DNA of 64,000 bases, taken from Alphaproteobacteria bacterium. Lineage in GTDB: Bacteria > Pseudomonadota > Alphaproteobacteria > DSM-16000 > Inquilinaceae. Position 1 is the first letter of the stretch, and each line of letters begins with the position of its first letter. The stretch covers positions 1 through 64,000 of the forward strand of contig JANQIX010000091.1 in the NCBI GenBank assembly GCA_028281925.1, given 5' to 3'. A program made the position numbers and the translations under genes. Below are positions 57,058 to 64,000 of the stretch, piece by piece. Below the pieces are notes generated by a model that did not search any database, was not told the DNA's origin, and worked only from the letters and a program-made list of their open reading frames with translations.

Positions 57058-58766
57058 AGCATCGAAGGTCCCTGACGTACGGGCGTACCGTCGAAGGCAA
57101 GTCCCTTATCGGCGAGATAGGCTTGCGTATGCCACGAGATCGAATGCAGGTGGCCGCGGCGGTCACGGACATACGCGGAATAGGGCACGATCGCCGGATT
57201 GCAGGTCAGCTCCATCCAGTACTGGAACCAGCGCCGCTCGAACCGGTGCCACCGGTCCCGTCCCAGAGGTGCATGCACCGCCTTGGCCGCGAGCCGCAGC
57301 GGGACGATCCATCGCGGTCGGATGGTCTTGGCATTGACGGGCCAGTCGCGCCACACGCCGCCCCAGTCGGCGGCCGTCAGCATGTCGCGGTAGAGGCGCT
57401 GGCCTCTCTTGGCCGCTGCGGGTACCCGTTCCCAGAAATCGAGATACTGGGTATCCCAAAGCGGCAGGCGCCAGTCCAGGCCGAAATGCTCATAGGTGCG
57501 CTGGCCGGAGATGACGAATTTGACCTGGCGATCCTGGAATTCCAGGAATTCTGCCAGCCCATGCGGCGCGGCATCCGTCGTGTCCGCAATCCCGGCTGCG
57601 CGCCATTCTTCTCTGAGGCGTGCTTCCAAGGCGGCACGTGTGTCGGTGCGGTCAAGGACGTGCCAGAGCCGATAGTGCTTGGTGATGTGGGCATCGAGGA
57701 CCTGAGCCGCGGCATCCGGCGACGGCCCGCCAAGGCCCGCAGGAATGTGCCCGCCGGATATGAAGTCGCCGGAGTTGCCGTTGACGATCACGGCATCGGC
57801 CGGCAGCCAGCCGCTGTTCTTCAGCGTTGCGATCGCCAGCTGGTCTTGCGGAAAGGGTGTGGACGCACAGCAATCGGCGTATTGCAGAAAGGCGCGAAAG
57901 GCGTTGCTGCGGAAATACGCCCGCTGCCGGGCGACCGACAGCGGCACGAAGGTCCACGGATAGCCCAGCCGCCGGGCGATACGCCGTGCCGCCTCCGCCT
58001 CATGGTTTCCCGGCAGCCCGTAGGAAAAGCAGCGGACATCGCGATGTCCCAGTGCCGCAAGGCCGGACGCAATCAGGCGAGAATCCATGCCCGCACTGAG
58101 GGGGAGGGCGATCGTTCTGCCGCCCACCGATTGCCGGTGCTTGTCGAGAATGGACAGCGTCAGGTCGTGGAGATCTCGGGAAAGGCTGTCCCCGTCAGCC
58201 TCGGTCGTTCGCCAGGGCGTATACAGGTGATACCGCAGAAGCTGCGGCGCCTTGCCCGTGCGGAACAGCACCGCCTCTCCGGGGCGAAGCTGCCGCAGAT
58301 CCTGATAGAGCGTGTCGCCACCGATGGTATAGCCGGACATGGCGAGCGCCACGGCCCCGTTCCGATCGATGGCATCACCGGAGGTCTCGATGCCGGTGCG
58401 CGCCACCAGGCGGGGGCTGCGCGGACCGACGAGAGGCGGTGCCCCTGCCGGCACGAACATCAGCGGCGAACTGCGCACGCGGTCGACGGCCGCCAGCACC
58501 CAACCGGCGCCTTCCGCCATCAGCGCGAAATGACCGTCGAGCCGTGTCAGCGCCACTTTCGTGCGCTCGGTATCGCCACCGGCCGCCGTTATGGCAGCCG
58601 CTGCTTCCGTCTCGCCGGGCGAAAACAGGTGGCCGAACAGATGGACGGACACGGGCCCGGTCGCGATCGTGCGCCAGCCGTCTTCGGGCGCGAGGTCGAT
58701 CGTCGCGGGACGGGTCAGTTTCCGATCGTCAGGCTCCGACGCCGTTACAGGTATGACGGGGCTCAC
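57054..58766 (-). CDS. Asparagine synthase-like protein without N-terminal Cys nucleophile
   Basis: The 570-residue protein has a weak GATase-2-like domain (about residues 38-190; HLFGHLFSPGE, LTRLDGHFALMAE) and a C-terminal ATP-PPase domain with the PP-loop LPLSAGMDSRLIASGLA at about residue 222 and FSYGLPGNHEAEAARRIARRLGYPW. The protein has no Cys at position 2, so glutamine hydrolysis by the usual nucleophile is unlikely. Proteins of this type in surface-glycan loci probably amidate, or adenylate and ligate, a uronic or nonulosonic acid. Free ammonia would be needed. Overlaps of 4 bases at both ends. Confidence 0.85.
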   Translation of the reverse strand: MSPVIPVTASEPDDRKLTRPATIDLAPEDGWRTIATGPVSVHLFGHLFSPGETEAAAAITAAGGDTERTKVALTRLDGHFALMAEGAGWVLAAVDRVRSSPLMFVPAGAPPLVGPRSPRLVARTGIETSGDAIDRNGAVALAMSGYTIGGDTLYQDLRQLRPGEAVLFRTGKAPQLLRYHLYTPWRTTEADGDSLSRDLHDLTLSILDKHRQSVGGRTIALPLSAGMDSRLIASGLAALGHRDVRCFSYGLPGNHEAEAARRIARRLGYPWTFVPLSVARQRAYFRSNAFRAFLQYADCCASTPFPQDQLAIATLKNSGWLPADAVIVNGNSGDFISGGHIPAGLGGPSPDAAAQVLDAHITKHYRLWHVLDRTDTRAALEARLREEWRAAGIADTTDAAPHGLAEFLEFQDRQVKFVISGQRTYEHFGLDWRLPLWDTQYLDFWERVPAAAKRGQRLYRDMLTAADWGGVWRDWPVNAKTIRPRWIVPLRLAAKAVHAPLGRDRWHRFERRWFQYWMELTCNPAIVPYSAYVRDRRGHLHSISWHTQAYLADKGLAFDGTPVRQGPSML

Positions 58767-59239
58767 GCCGCACCTTGGGCCGGCGCACGCTCGTACAGCG
58801 TATGGTCACCATCCACGCCGACCCTGCTGAAGCCCAGGCGTTCGAACAGACGGGCCGACGCGGTGTTGTCCCGACGCACCAGGGCCCGCGCTTTCGCGTC
58901 TGCGTCGCGATGCCAGAGGCGTCCCAAGGCGTCCTCGATCGCTGCAGCAGCGATGCCGCGGCCCCGCGCTTCGGCGATGACGAAGATGTCCACCTCGTGC
59001 GCGTCGTCCCGCGCTTCAAGCCGCACCTGACCGACCGGCAACCCTCGTTCTTCAGCAATCAGCAGGATCACATCCGGCGCCGCGAGGCGCCGCTCGAGCC
59101 ACTGGCGGTGAGTTTCATAGGGGATCGTCGACCGGGTCAGCCGCTTGTTTCGCAGTGAATCGGGCGAGTTTACCCAGGCGAACAGGCGCTCGCAGTCGGC
59201 CCAGGTCGCGGGGCGCAGTGTCAGCGCGGGCTCTGTCAT
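58763..59239 (-). CDS. GNAT N-acetyltransferase (PseH-like)
   Basis: The 158-residue GNAT has LRPATWADCERLFAWVNSPDS at the N terminus, the AcCoA-binding VFVIAEARGRGIAAAAIEDAL and the NTASARLFERLGFSRVG motif. In nonulosonic-acid loci such a protein acetylates the 4-amino group of the UDP-sugar precursor (PseH). It lies next to the cytidylyltransferase-aminotransferase fusion and downstream of the PseG-like and synthase genes. Confidence 0.82.
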   Translation of the reverse strand: MTEPALTLRPATWADCERLFAWVNSPDSLRNKRLTRSTIPYETHRQWLERRLAAPDVILLIAEERGLPVGQVRLEARDDAHEVDIFVIAEARGRGIAAAAIEDALGRLWHRDADAKARALVRRDNTASARLFERLGFSRVGVDGDHTLYERAPAQGAA

Positions 59240-61302
59240 CTGACCGAGAAGGTTTGCTGGATCGGCGGCCCCTTCAGGTGCGCCGCCGGGTCGGCATCAT
59301 CGAGCGCTTCGGCGACGCGGGCCAGGGCCGCCTCCATCGCCGTCAGCGTGTCCCGCACCACGACGTCCCGATCGTGGGCAAGCGAAAGGTTCAACGACGA
59401 CAGCAGATAGAGGCCTTCGGCGATGAATTCCTGCCGTAGCAGACTGCGGATGATGTTGGCGTCGGTTGGCCCTGCCCCAACGGACAGGCGCGGCCACCAT
59501 CCTTCGCCTTCGAAGCGGATCGAATTGCCCAGCCCGATACGGTCGAACAATTGATTGGCCGCATCGCGCAGGCCGTCCCCGCGCCGCCACAGCCGGCCTG
59601 GGACATCCTCGCGTTCCAGCTTGTCGAGCGTCGCGATCGCCGCGGCGATCGACAGCGTCTCGCCGCCGAAGGTGGCGGAGAAGAAGATATCTTCCATCCG
59701 CGCCATGATGTCGGCGCGGCCGACGACGGCGGCGATCGGCATGCCGTTGGCCATGGCCTTGCCGAAGCAGGCGAGATCCGGCGCCACGCCGTAATACGCC
59801 TGCGCGCCGCCCATATGCATGCGGAAGCCGGTCACGATCTCGTCGAAGATCAGCACCGTGCCGTACCGGTGGGCCAGCGCCCGAAGCCCCTCAAGATAGC
59901 CTGGCGTCGGCGGGACGGTGCCGGCCGGTTCCAGGATGATCGCAGCGAAGCCATCTGGGTCGGCGGCCAACAGGCGGTCGACCGCGTCGAGATCGTTGAA
60001 GGGCACCTTGCACGACAGCGCCTTGACGGCTTCCGGAACCCCCAGATCGCGCGCCGTGGTGCCGATGTACCAGTCATGCCAGCCGTGATAGCCGGCCATG
60101 ATCACCTTGTCGCGACCGGTATGGGCCCGCGCCAGCCGCACCGCCGCCGTGGTCGCATCGGATCCGTTCTTGCCGAAGCGCACCTGTTCCGCGCAGGGGA
60201 TCAGGCGGACCAGGCGTTCCGCCAGCTCCGTCTCCAACGGGCTTGCGAGCGAGAAGGTGATGCCGTTGGCGAGCTGGCGTTCGATGGCGGCATCCACATC
60301 CGCATCCCCGTAGCCGAGGATCGCCGGCAGCAGGCCCATGACGTAATCGATGTATTCGTTACCGTCGACGTCCCGAATGCGGCAGCCCCGGCCGCTGACG
60401 ATGAACAGCGGCGCCGCGCCCTTCACCACCTGCTGGTGGCTCTTGGAGAAAGTCTGGCTCGCCAGCGGGATCAGGGCGCTCGCCTTCTCGAACAGGGCAT
60501 CGGACCGGGCGAAGCCGCGCTGTTGGCGCTCGGCATGGCCATGCGCCACCAGATCGCGTTCGGTCCCGATATAGGGGCGGCGATGGCCGTTGATGCGGCT
60601 CAGCGCCGGCTCTCGCGTCAGCGCGGCGACGACATCGATCCACCGGAAATCCTCCGGCAGCATCGGCACCACGCGGCGCATGAACTCCAGATCCTCCGGC
60701 TCGTCGACCGTCCAGCGCAGATGGGTGAAGTCCGTGTCCGTCACCAGATGCGTTCGCGTGAAATCGCCGGCCGGCAGCCTGTCCTTCAGACGGCCGTGGA
60801 TATAGGGCGTCACATGCCCCCGCAGGAACGGGTCCGTCGCTTCGCGGTCGGCCCGGTCGAGGGCGTCACGCGTGAACACCTCCACATCGAGGCCGTCGGG
60901 GTAGGACCGCTTCAGGCCGTTCGACGTATAGTCCGCGCCATCGCGCTGAAACTGCGCCACCGCATCGTCGATCACACCCGGATCGATCAGCGGGCAGTCG
61001 CCGCTGATCCGCACGATCGCCTCGGCCCCGGTTGCCCGGGCGACGCCGACGAAGCGGCTCAGCACATCGGCTTCCGAGCCGCGGAAAACGGAAAACCCCT
61101 CACGCTCGGCATAGGCCGCCAGCGGATCGTCGGCAACATCGACCGTGCAGGCAAGCCAGACATCCGACACCAGGCGCGCCTTGCGCACGCGGTGCAACAC
61201 CCAGCCGATCAGCGGCCGGCCGCCCACATCGGCCATCACCTTGCCGGGCAGCCGGCTCGACGTCATCCGCGCCTGCACGATGGCGACGACCGGCCCGCTC
61301 AC
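59236..61302 (-). CDS. Fusion of SpsF-type cytidylyltransferase and class-III aminotransferase
   Basis: The 688-residue protein has an N-terminal nucleotidyltransferase (residues 1-240; VVAIVQARMTSSRLPGKVM, RISGDCPLIDPGVIDDAV) of the SpsF/NeuA-related class and a C-terminal glutamate-1-semialdehyde-aminotransferase-like PLP domain (about 255-660; GNEYIDYVMGLLPAILGY, ILEPAG, FDEIVTGFRMHMGGAQAYYGV). The PLP Lys515 lies in CFGKAMANG. It probably uses CTP for a nonulosonic acid and aminates a keto-sugar intermediate. The two reactions are not adjacent in known routes, so the fusion is notable. Confidence 0.88.
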   Translation of the reverse strand: MSGPVVAIVQARMTSSRLPGKVMADVGGRPLIGWVLHRVRKARLVSDVWLACTVDVADDPLAAYAEREGFSVFRGSEADVLSRFVGVARATGAEAIVRISGDCPLIDPGVIDDAVAQFQRDGADYTSNGLKRSYPDGLDVEVFTRDALDRADREATDPFLRGHVTPYIHGRLKDRLPAGDFTRTHLVTDTDFTHLRWTVDEPEDLEFMRRVVPMLPEDFRWIDVVAALTREPALSRINGHRRPYIGTERDLVAHGHAERQQRGFARSDALFEKASALIPLASQTFSKSHQQVVKGAAPLFIVSGRGCRIRDVDGNEYIDYVMGLLPAILGYGDADVDAAIERQLANGITFSLASPLETELAERLVRLIPCAEQVRFGKNGSDATTAAVRLARAHTGRDKVIMAGYHGWHDWYIGTTARDLGVPEAVKALSCKVPFNDLDAVDRLLAADPDGFAAIILEPAGTVPPTPGYLEGLRALAHRYGTVLIFDEIVTGFRMHMGGAQAYYGVAPDLACFGKAMANGMPIAAVVGRADIMARMEDIFFSATFGGETLSIAAAIATLDKLEREDVPGRLWRRGDGLRDAANQLFDRIGLGNSIRFEGEGWWPRLSVGAGPTDANIIRSLLRQEFIAEGLYLLSSLNLSLAHDRDVVVRDTLTAMEAALARVAEALDDADPAAHLKGPPIQQTFSVR

Positions 61303-62351
61303 AGCTCCCCCTCAACCACGGTAACGGCCATGTACGGCAGCACCGTGCGGGTCGCCGGCGGTGGCAGGGGTGGCAGGCTCTCCCCCTTGGCCAGTGAGAC
61401 CAGATCGTCCAAGAGCGGCACGCCGGCGGCTGTCGCCGCGGCAATGCTGCCGCTGGGGCGCGGGTTCAGCTCGATGATCCGGGGATCGCCGTTCCTGTCG
61501 GACATGATGTCGTAGTCATAGAGCCAGGAGAGCTCCAGCGCGGCGGTGACACGCTCGCCCAGCGCCAGCAGCCGAGCATCGCCTTCCACGACGCCGCCCC
61601 GGAAGGGAATGCCGGCCGGGTTGATGCGCCGGCGTGGTGCCGATCGCAGCACGCGCCCCTGCCAGGTCAACACATCGATGTCCCAGGCCGGCGGCTGCAG
61701 GCGCTCCATCACCATGACCGGCGCCATCTCGGCAACCTCGTCCAGATACCGCTCGCGGAACACCCGCGGATGGCAGTGCGTCTCGCGTCCGTCGTTGACC
61801 GCCTCGGTGCCATCGATGTCGAACCGGGCGACATAGACGTTTCGGCCCCCACGCGACTTCGCTGGCTTGACGGCGAACTCTCCGCCACTGGCCTCGGCTA
61901 CAGAACCGACGGCATCGCGCACCTCGTCCGGCCGCTCCGCGACCTGCCAACGCGGTACGGGCAGGCCGTGATCGCCCAGCAGGCGAAAAGACGCCGCCTT
62001 GTCGGACATGCGGCGAAGCGTGCCTTCCGGGGCGCAGGCCAGCAGATGCCCCGCCGCAGCCACCCGGTCGGCAATCGCCGCCAACGCCAACGCCTCTTCA
62101 TCCGAACACGGGAGGATCAGATCGGCGCCATGCCGCGCCGCCACGTCCAGGACAGCTTCGGCATAGGCAGGATCGGCGCCGTTCGGGACAACGGAGAACA
62201 CATCGGCGAAGTGCCGCCCGATGGCATCGGCACTTTGATCGACGCCGATCACCGACACGCGATGCCGTTCGCTGGTCTGAAGCGTGCGAATGGTCAACGG
62301 CGACATCGCTCCCCCCACCGAGGTGAGGAGGACGCGGAACGGTATGGTCAC
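61299..62351 (-). CDS. ATP-grasp domain protein
   Basis: The 350-residue CarB-like ATP-grasp protein begins VLLTSVGGAMSPLTIRTLQ and has VIGVDQSADAIGRHFADVF, LILPCSDEEALALAAIAD, KPAKSRGGRNVY, RYLDEVAEMAPVMVMERL and IMSDRNGDPRIIELNPRPSGS, which contains the metal-binding E-x-N. These enzymes activate a carboxylate with ATP for ligation to an amine or thiol. In this locus a carboxylate of a nonulosonic acid is a possible substrate. Overlaps of 4 bases at both ends. Confidence 0.88.
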   Translation of the reverse strand: MTIPFRVLLTSVGGAMSPLTIRTLQTSERHRVSVIGVDQSADAIGRHFADVFSVVPNGADPAYAEAVLDVAARHGADLILPCSDEEALALAAIADRVAAAGHLLACAPEGTLRRMSDKAASFRLLGDHGLPVPRWQVAERPDEVRDAVGSVAEASGGEFAVKPAKSRGGRNVYVARFDIDGTEAVNDGRETHCHPRVFRERYLDEVAEMAPVMVMERLQPPAWDIDVLTWQGRVLRSAPRRRINPAGIPFRGGVVEGDARLLALGERVTAALELSWLYDYDIMSDRNGDPRIIELNPRPSGSIAAATAAGVPLLDDLVSLAKGESLPPLPPPATRTVLPYMAVTVVEGEL

Positions 62352-63373
62352 AAACCCTCCACGAATTCCGGTCGGAGGATTTCGCCCGGCGCGATGGGCC
62401 GCTTGGCGACATGGCCGAGCACGCGATCCAGTTCGTTCGCGGGCATGACGCCTTCGCCCGATTTGGTGCGCTTCATGGCGATGTCGGCTTCCTCCAGCGC
62501 CTTGCCGGCCGAGATGAAGCGCCGCGCGACGAGAAAGCGGTATCGGCCGCCGCGCAACGGCTCCTCATCCGGCACCGGTGCCTTCTGGGCGAAGCCCAGC
62601 ATGCGCTCCACCTCCCGCACGCCCGCCACCAGCCGGGCGAAGTCCTCAGGCTCGGCGGAAATGCTGTGGTCGGCCCCCGGCATGTGACTGTCCAGAGTGA
62701 AGTGCTTTTCGATCAGCGTGGCCCCAAGCGCAACGGCAGCGACACAGGCCGTATCGCCCTGATAGTGGTCCGAGTACCCGACCGGCCAGCGGAAATGCGC
62801 CGCCATCGCGGGGATCGCGCGGAGATTCAATGTGCCGGCCGGGGCAGGATAGAGCGACGTGCACTGCAGGATCGCTAAGCCCCGTGCGCCGGTCCCCTCG
62901 GCGGCAGCAACGGCGGCTTCCACCTCCGACAGCCGTGCCATCCCGGTGGAGACGATCAGCGGCAGGCCGGTTGCGGCAGCACGTCGGATCAACGGCAGGT
63001 TGGTCAACAACCCGGACGAAATCTTGATGGCGGGCATGCCGGCCGCCAGCATCAGCTCCACGCTTGGCACGTCGCCCGGTGTGGAAAACAGGATGATGCC
63101 ATGCTGCCGGGCAATACGGCCAAGCCGGTTCAACGCATCGAGCGCGAAAGCCTTGCCCTGGAATTCCTCGTAAGACGGCGTGCCGGGCTGGTAGCTGTCA
63201 TCGACGGAGACGGTCTGCAGTTTGACGGCATCGGCACCGGCCTTGGCCGCCGCTTCGATCATGGCGGCGGCCGTACCTTCGTCGCCGCCGTGATTGATGC
63301 CGATCTCGGCTATGACAAAGACCGGATGGCCCGCGCCGACCGCCCGCCCCGCGATATCGAAACCCATCGACAT
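62348..63373 (-). CDS. N-acetylneuraminate synthase family protein (NeuB/LegI/PseI, SpsE-like)
   Basis: The 341-residue protein has an N-terminal TIM barrel (FVIAEIGINHGGDEGTAAAMIEAA, AVKLQTVSVDDSYQPGTPSYEEF, FSTPGDVPSVELMLAAGMPAIKISSGLLTNL, LQCTSLYPAP, VGYSDHYQGD, IEKHFTLDSHMPGADHSIS). A C-terminal SAF (antifreeze-like) domain follows (VAKRPIAPGEILRPEFVEGL). It condenses PEP with an N-acyl sugar to form a nonulosonic acid. Whether the product is Neu5Ac, legionaminate or pseudaminate is not decided, but the PseG-like neighbour favours pseudaminate. Confidence 0.9.
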   Translation of the reverse strand: MSMGFDIAGRAVGAGHPVFVIAEIGINHGGDEGTAAAMIEAAAKAGADAVKLQTVSVDDSYQPGTPSYEEFQGKAFALDALNRLGRIARQHGIILFSTPGDVPSVELMLAAGMPAIKISSGLLTNLPLIRRAAATGLPLIVSTGMARLSEVEAAVAAAEGTGARGLAILQCTSLYPAPAGTLNLRAIPAMAAHFRWPVGYSDHYQGDTACVAAVALGATLIEKHFTLDSHMPGADHSISAEPEDFARLVAGVREVERMLGFAQKAPVPDEEPLRGGRYRFLVARRFISAGKALEEADIAMKRTKSGEGVMPANELDRVLGHVAKRPIAPGEILRPEFVEGL

Positions 63374-63496
63374 GGAAACTCTCAGCTCACGTGAGAGAAC
63401 ATCGGGCGTTCATCGCCCTCACAGTGCACACAATCACGATGCCCGATTGCGCCCATTCGGTCCACCGGCGTCTCGCCTCACGTTCTGGCGGGCTGC

Positions 63497-64000
63497 TCAG
63501 TCGGCTCCGAGCCGTTGGTGGAGATTGATCAGGGCATCTGCCGTCCGGTCGGCACCGAAGGCATCGACCAGATCGATGCCCGCCCTCGCCATTCTGCCGC
63601 GCCGATCGCCATCCGCGATCAGCTCCATAATGGCTTCGGCCAGCGAGACCTTGCCCTGCGACCAGACTGCGCCTCCGTCCACCGTCGCGCCTGCGGAAGT
63701 GGCATGGGCGATCGACTGCTGCTGCTCCGCAGTCATCGCCAGCGAGATGGAAGGCATACCGCAGCACATGCGCTCCAGCAGCAGATCGCCGCCATCGCCG
63801 ATGACCAGATCGCTTGCCTGGTAATAGTCGCAGAGGTCGTAAACGTCGATCTCGACCATCACGGCTTCCATGGCGGTCACACGGCGCATCACGGCATCCA
63901 GTTGGGGGGCCCGGCTGTCCAGGATAACGATGACGACACCCCGTTTCGGAACAAGCGAGAGGGCGTCCAGGACCAGAGCCGTCCCTTCGGTCGACTCCGA
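63497..64000 (-). CDS. PseG-like UDP-sugar hydrolase, cut by window end
   Basis: The visible C-terminal 167 residues run to the window edge with no start. Key segments are VIVILDSRAPQLDAV, CDYYQASDLVIGDGGDLLLERMCCGMPSISLAM and AEQQQSIAHA, which fit the GT-B-like UDP-sugar 2-epimerase or hydrolase family that includes PseG, the hydrolase releasing UDP from the 6-deoxy-AltdiNAc intermediate. The gene is followed after 123 bp by the synthase gene. Confidence 0.72.
   Translation of the reverse strand, partial: SESTEGTALVLDALSLVPKRGVVIVILDSRAPQLDAVMRRVTAMEAVMVEIDVYDLCDYYQASDLVIGDGGDLLLERMCCGMPSISLAMTAEQQQSIAHATSAGATVDGGAVWSQGKVSLAEAIMELIADGDRRGRMARAGIDLVDAFGADRTADALINLHQRLGAD

Noticed and set aside
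56685..59030. A 781-codon open frame on the + strand.
   Set aside because: It is antisense to the glycosyltransferase, asparagine-synthase-like and GNAT genes. High GC leaves stops rare in this phase; the product is Arg/Ala-rich with no domain.
59551..61515. A 654-codon + strand frame.
   Set aside because: It is antisense to the cytidylyltransferase-aminotransferase fusion, which has complete catalytic motifs on the other strand.

Overview
The window is a high-GC chromosomal segment from an alphaproteobacterium, probably a Rhodospirillales-like lineage. The evidence is the block rpmH-rnpA-yidD-yidC-engB-argB, the DUF485-actP-DUF294-exonuclease block, a PodJ-like Sel1/peptidoglycan-binding protein, two TRAP transporters, and dense coding with many 4-base ATGA/GTGA overlaps. 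The lineage is inferred from gene content only. I see no insertion sequence, integrase, phage gene or CRISPR array.

1-16.5 kb holds tRNA-Arg(CCT) and mostly accessory metabolism. The clearest local circuit is at 2.2-5.9 kb. A GbsR/MarR-type regulator has a perfect palindrome over its own start codon. The same TTTCTG-N6-CAGAAA operator recurs before each of two tandem DUF4166 paralogues, and a membrane-anchored TIGR01777-type epimerase follows. A TetR gene and a carboxymuconolactone-decarboxylase-like gene share a 31-bp inverted repeat. Further on are a DoxX-DoxX-NDH-2 fusion, a DUF962 protein, a secreted S10 serine carboxypeptidase, a stand-alone protein with a CheD-like Cys/His signature, a universal stress protein, PhzF, an FAH-family hydrolase, and a MoaD-like protein paired with a BNR propeller protein.

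16.5-18.6 kb is an atypical patch. An orphan protein and a DNase I-like EEP-fold protein flank an AT-rich intergenic region.

18.6-31.7 kb is a catabolic and transport island on the minus strand with two complete TRAP systems. One lies with DUF1445 and DUF2848 enzymes and a LysR regulator. The other lies with a Gfo/Idh dehydrogenase, an isopropylmalate-type dehydrogenase and an amidohydrolase. A GntR/FCD regulator and an Asp/Glu racemase-like protein diverge from it. The substrates are unknown.

32-38.6 kb is the housekeeping core. It contains BLUF, tRNA-Ser(CGA), rplU-rpmA behind a leader with a terminator-like hairpin, argB, engB, yidC, yidD, rnpA and rpmH. 38.6-50.1 kb has envelope and polarity proteins, tRNA-Gln(TTG), a HerA-like ATPase, a histidine kinase, a membrane methyltransferase-like protein and the acetate-symporter block.

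50.4-64 kb is a surface-glycan locus. It has nonulosonic-acid-type genes (a PseG-like hydrolase cut by the window edge, a NeuB/PseI-type synthase, a CMP-sugar cytidylyltransferase fused to an aminotransferase), an ATP-grasp protein, a PseH-like GNAT, an asparagine-synthase-like protein and three glycosyltransferases. It also has a dehydrogenase/acetyltransferase/aminotransferase trio resembling WlbA/B/C. Almost every junction is a 4-base overlap, and the chain includes an unnoticed 55-codon frame. The acetyltransferase is the only gene in reverse orientation.

Intergenic DNA carries two loci of paired REP-like hairpins with compensated stems.
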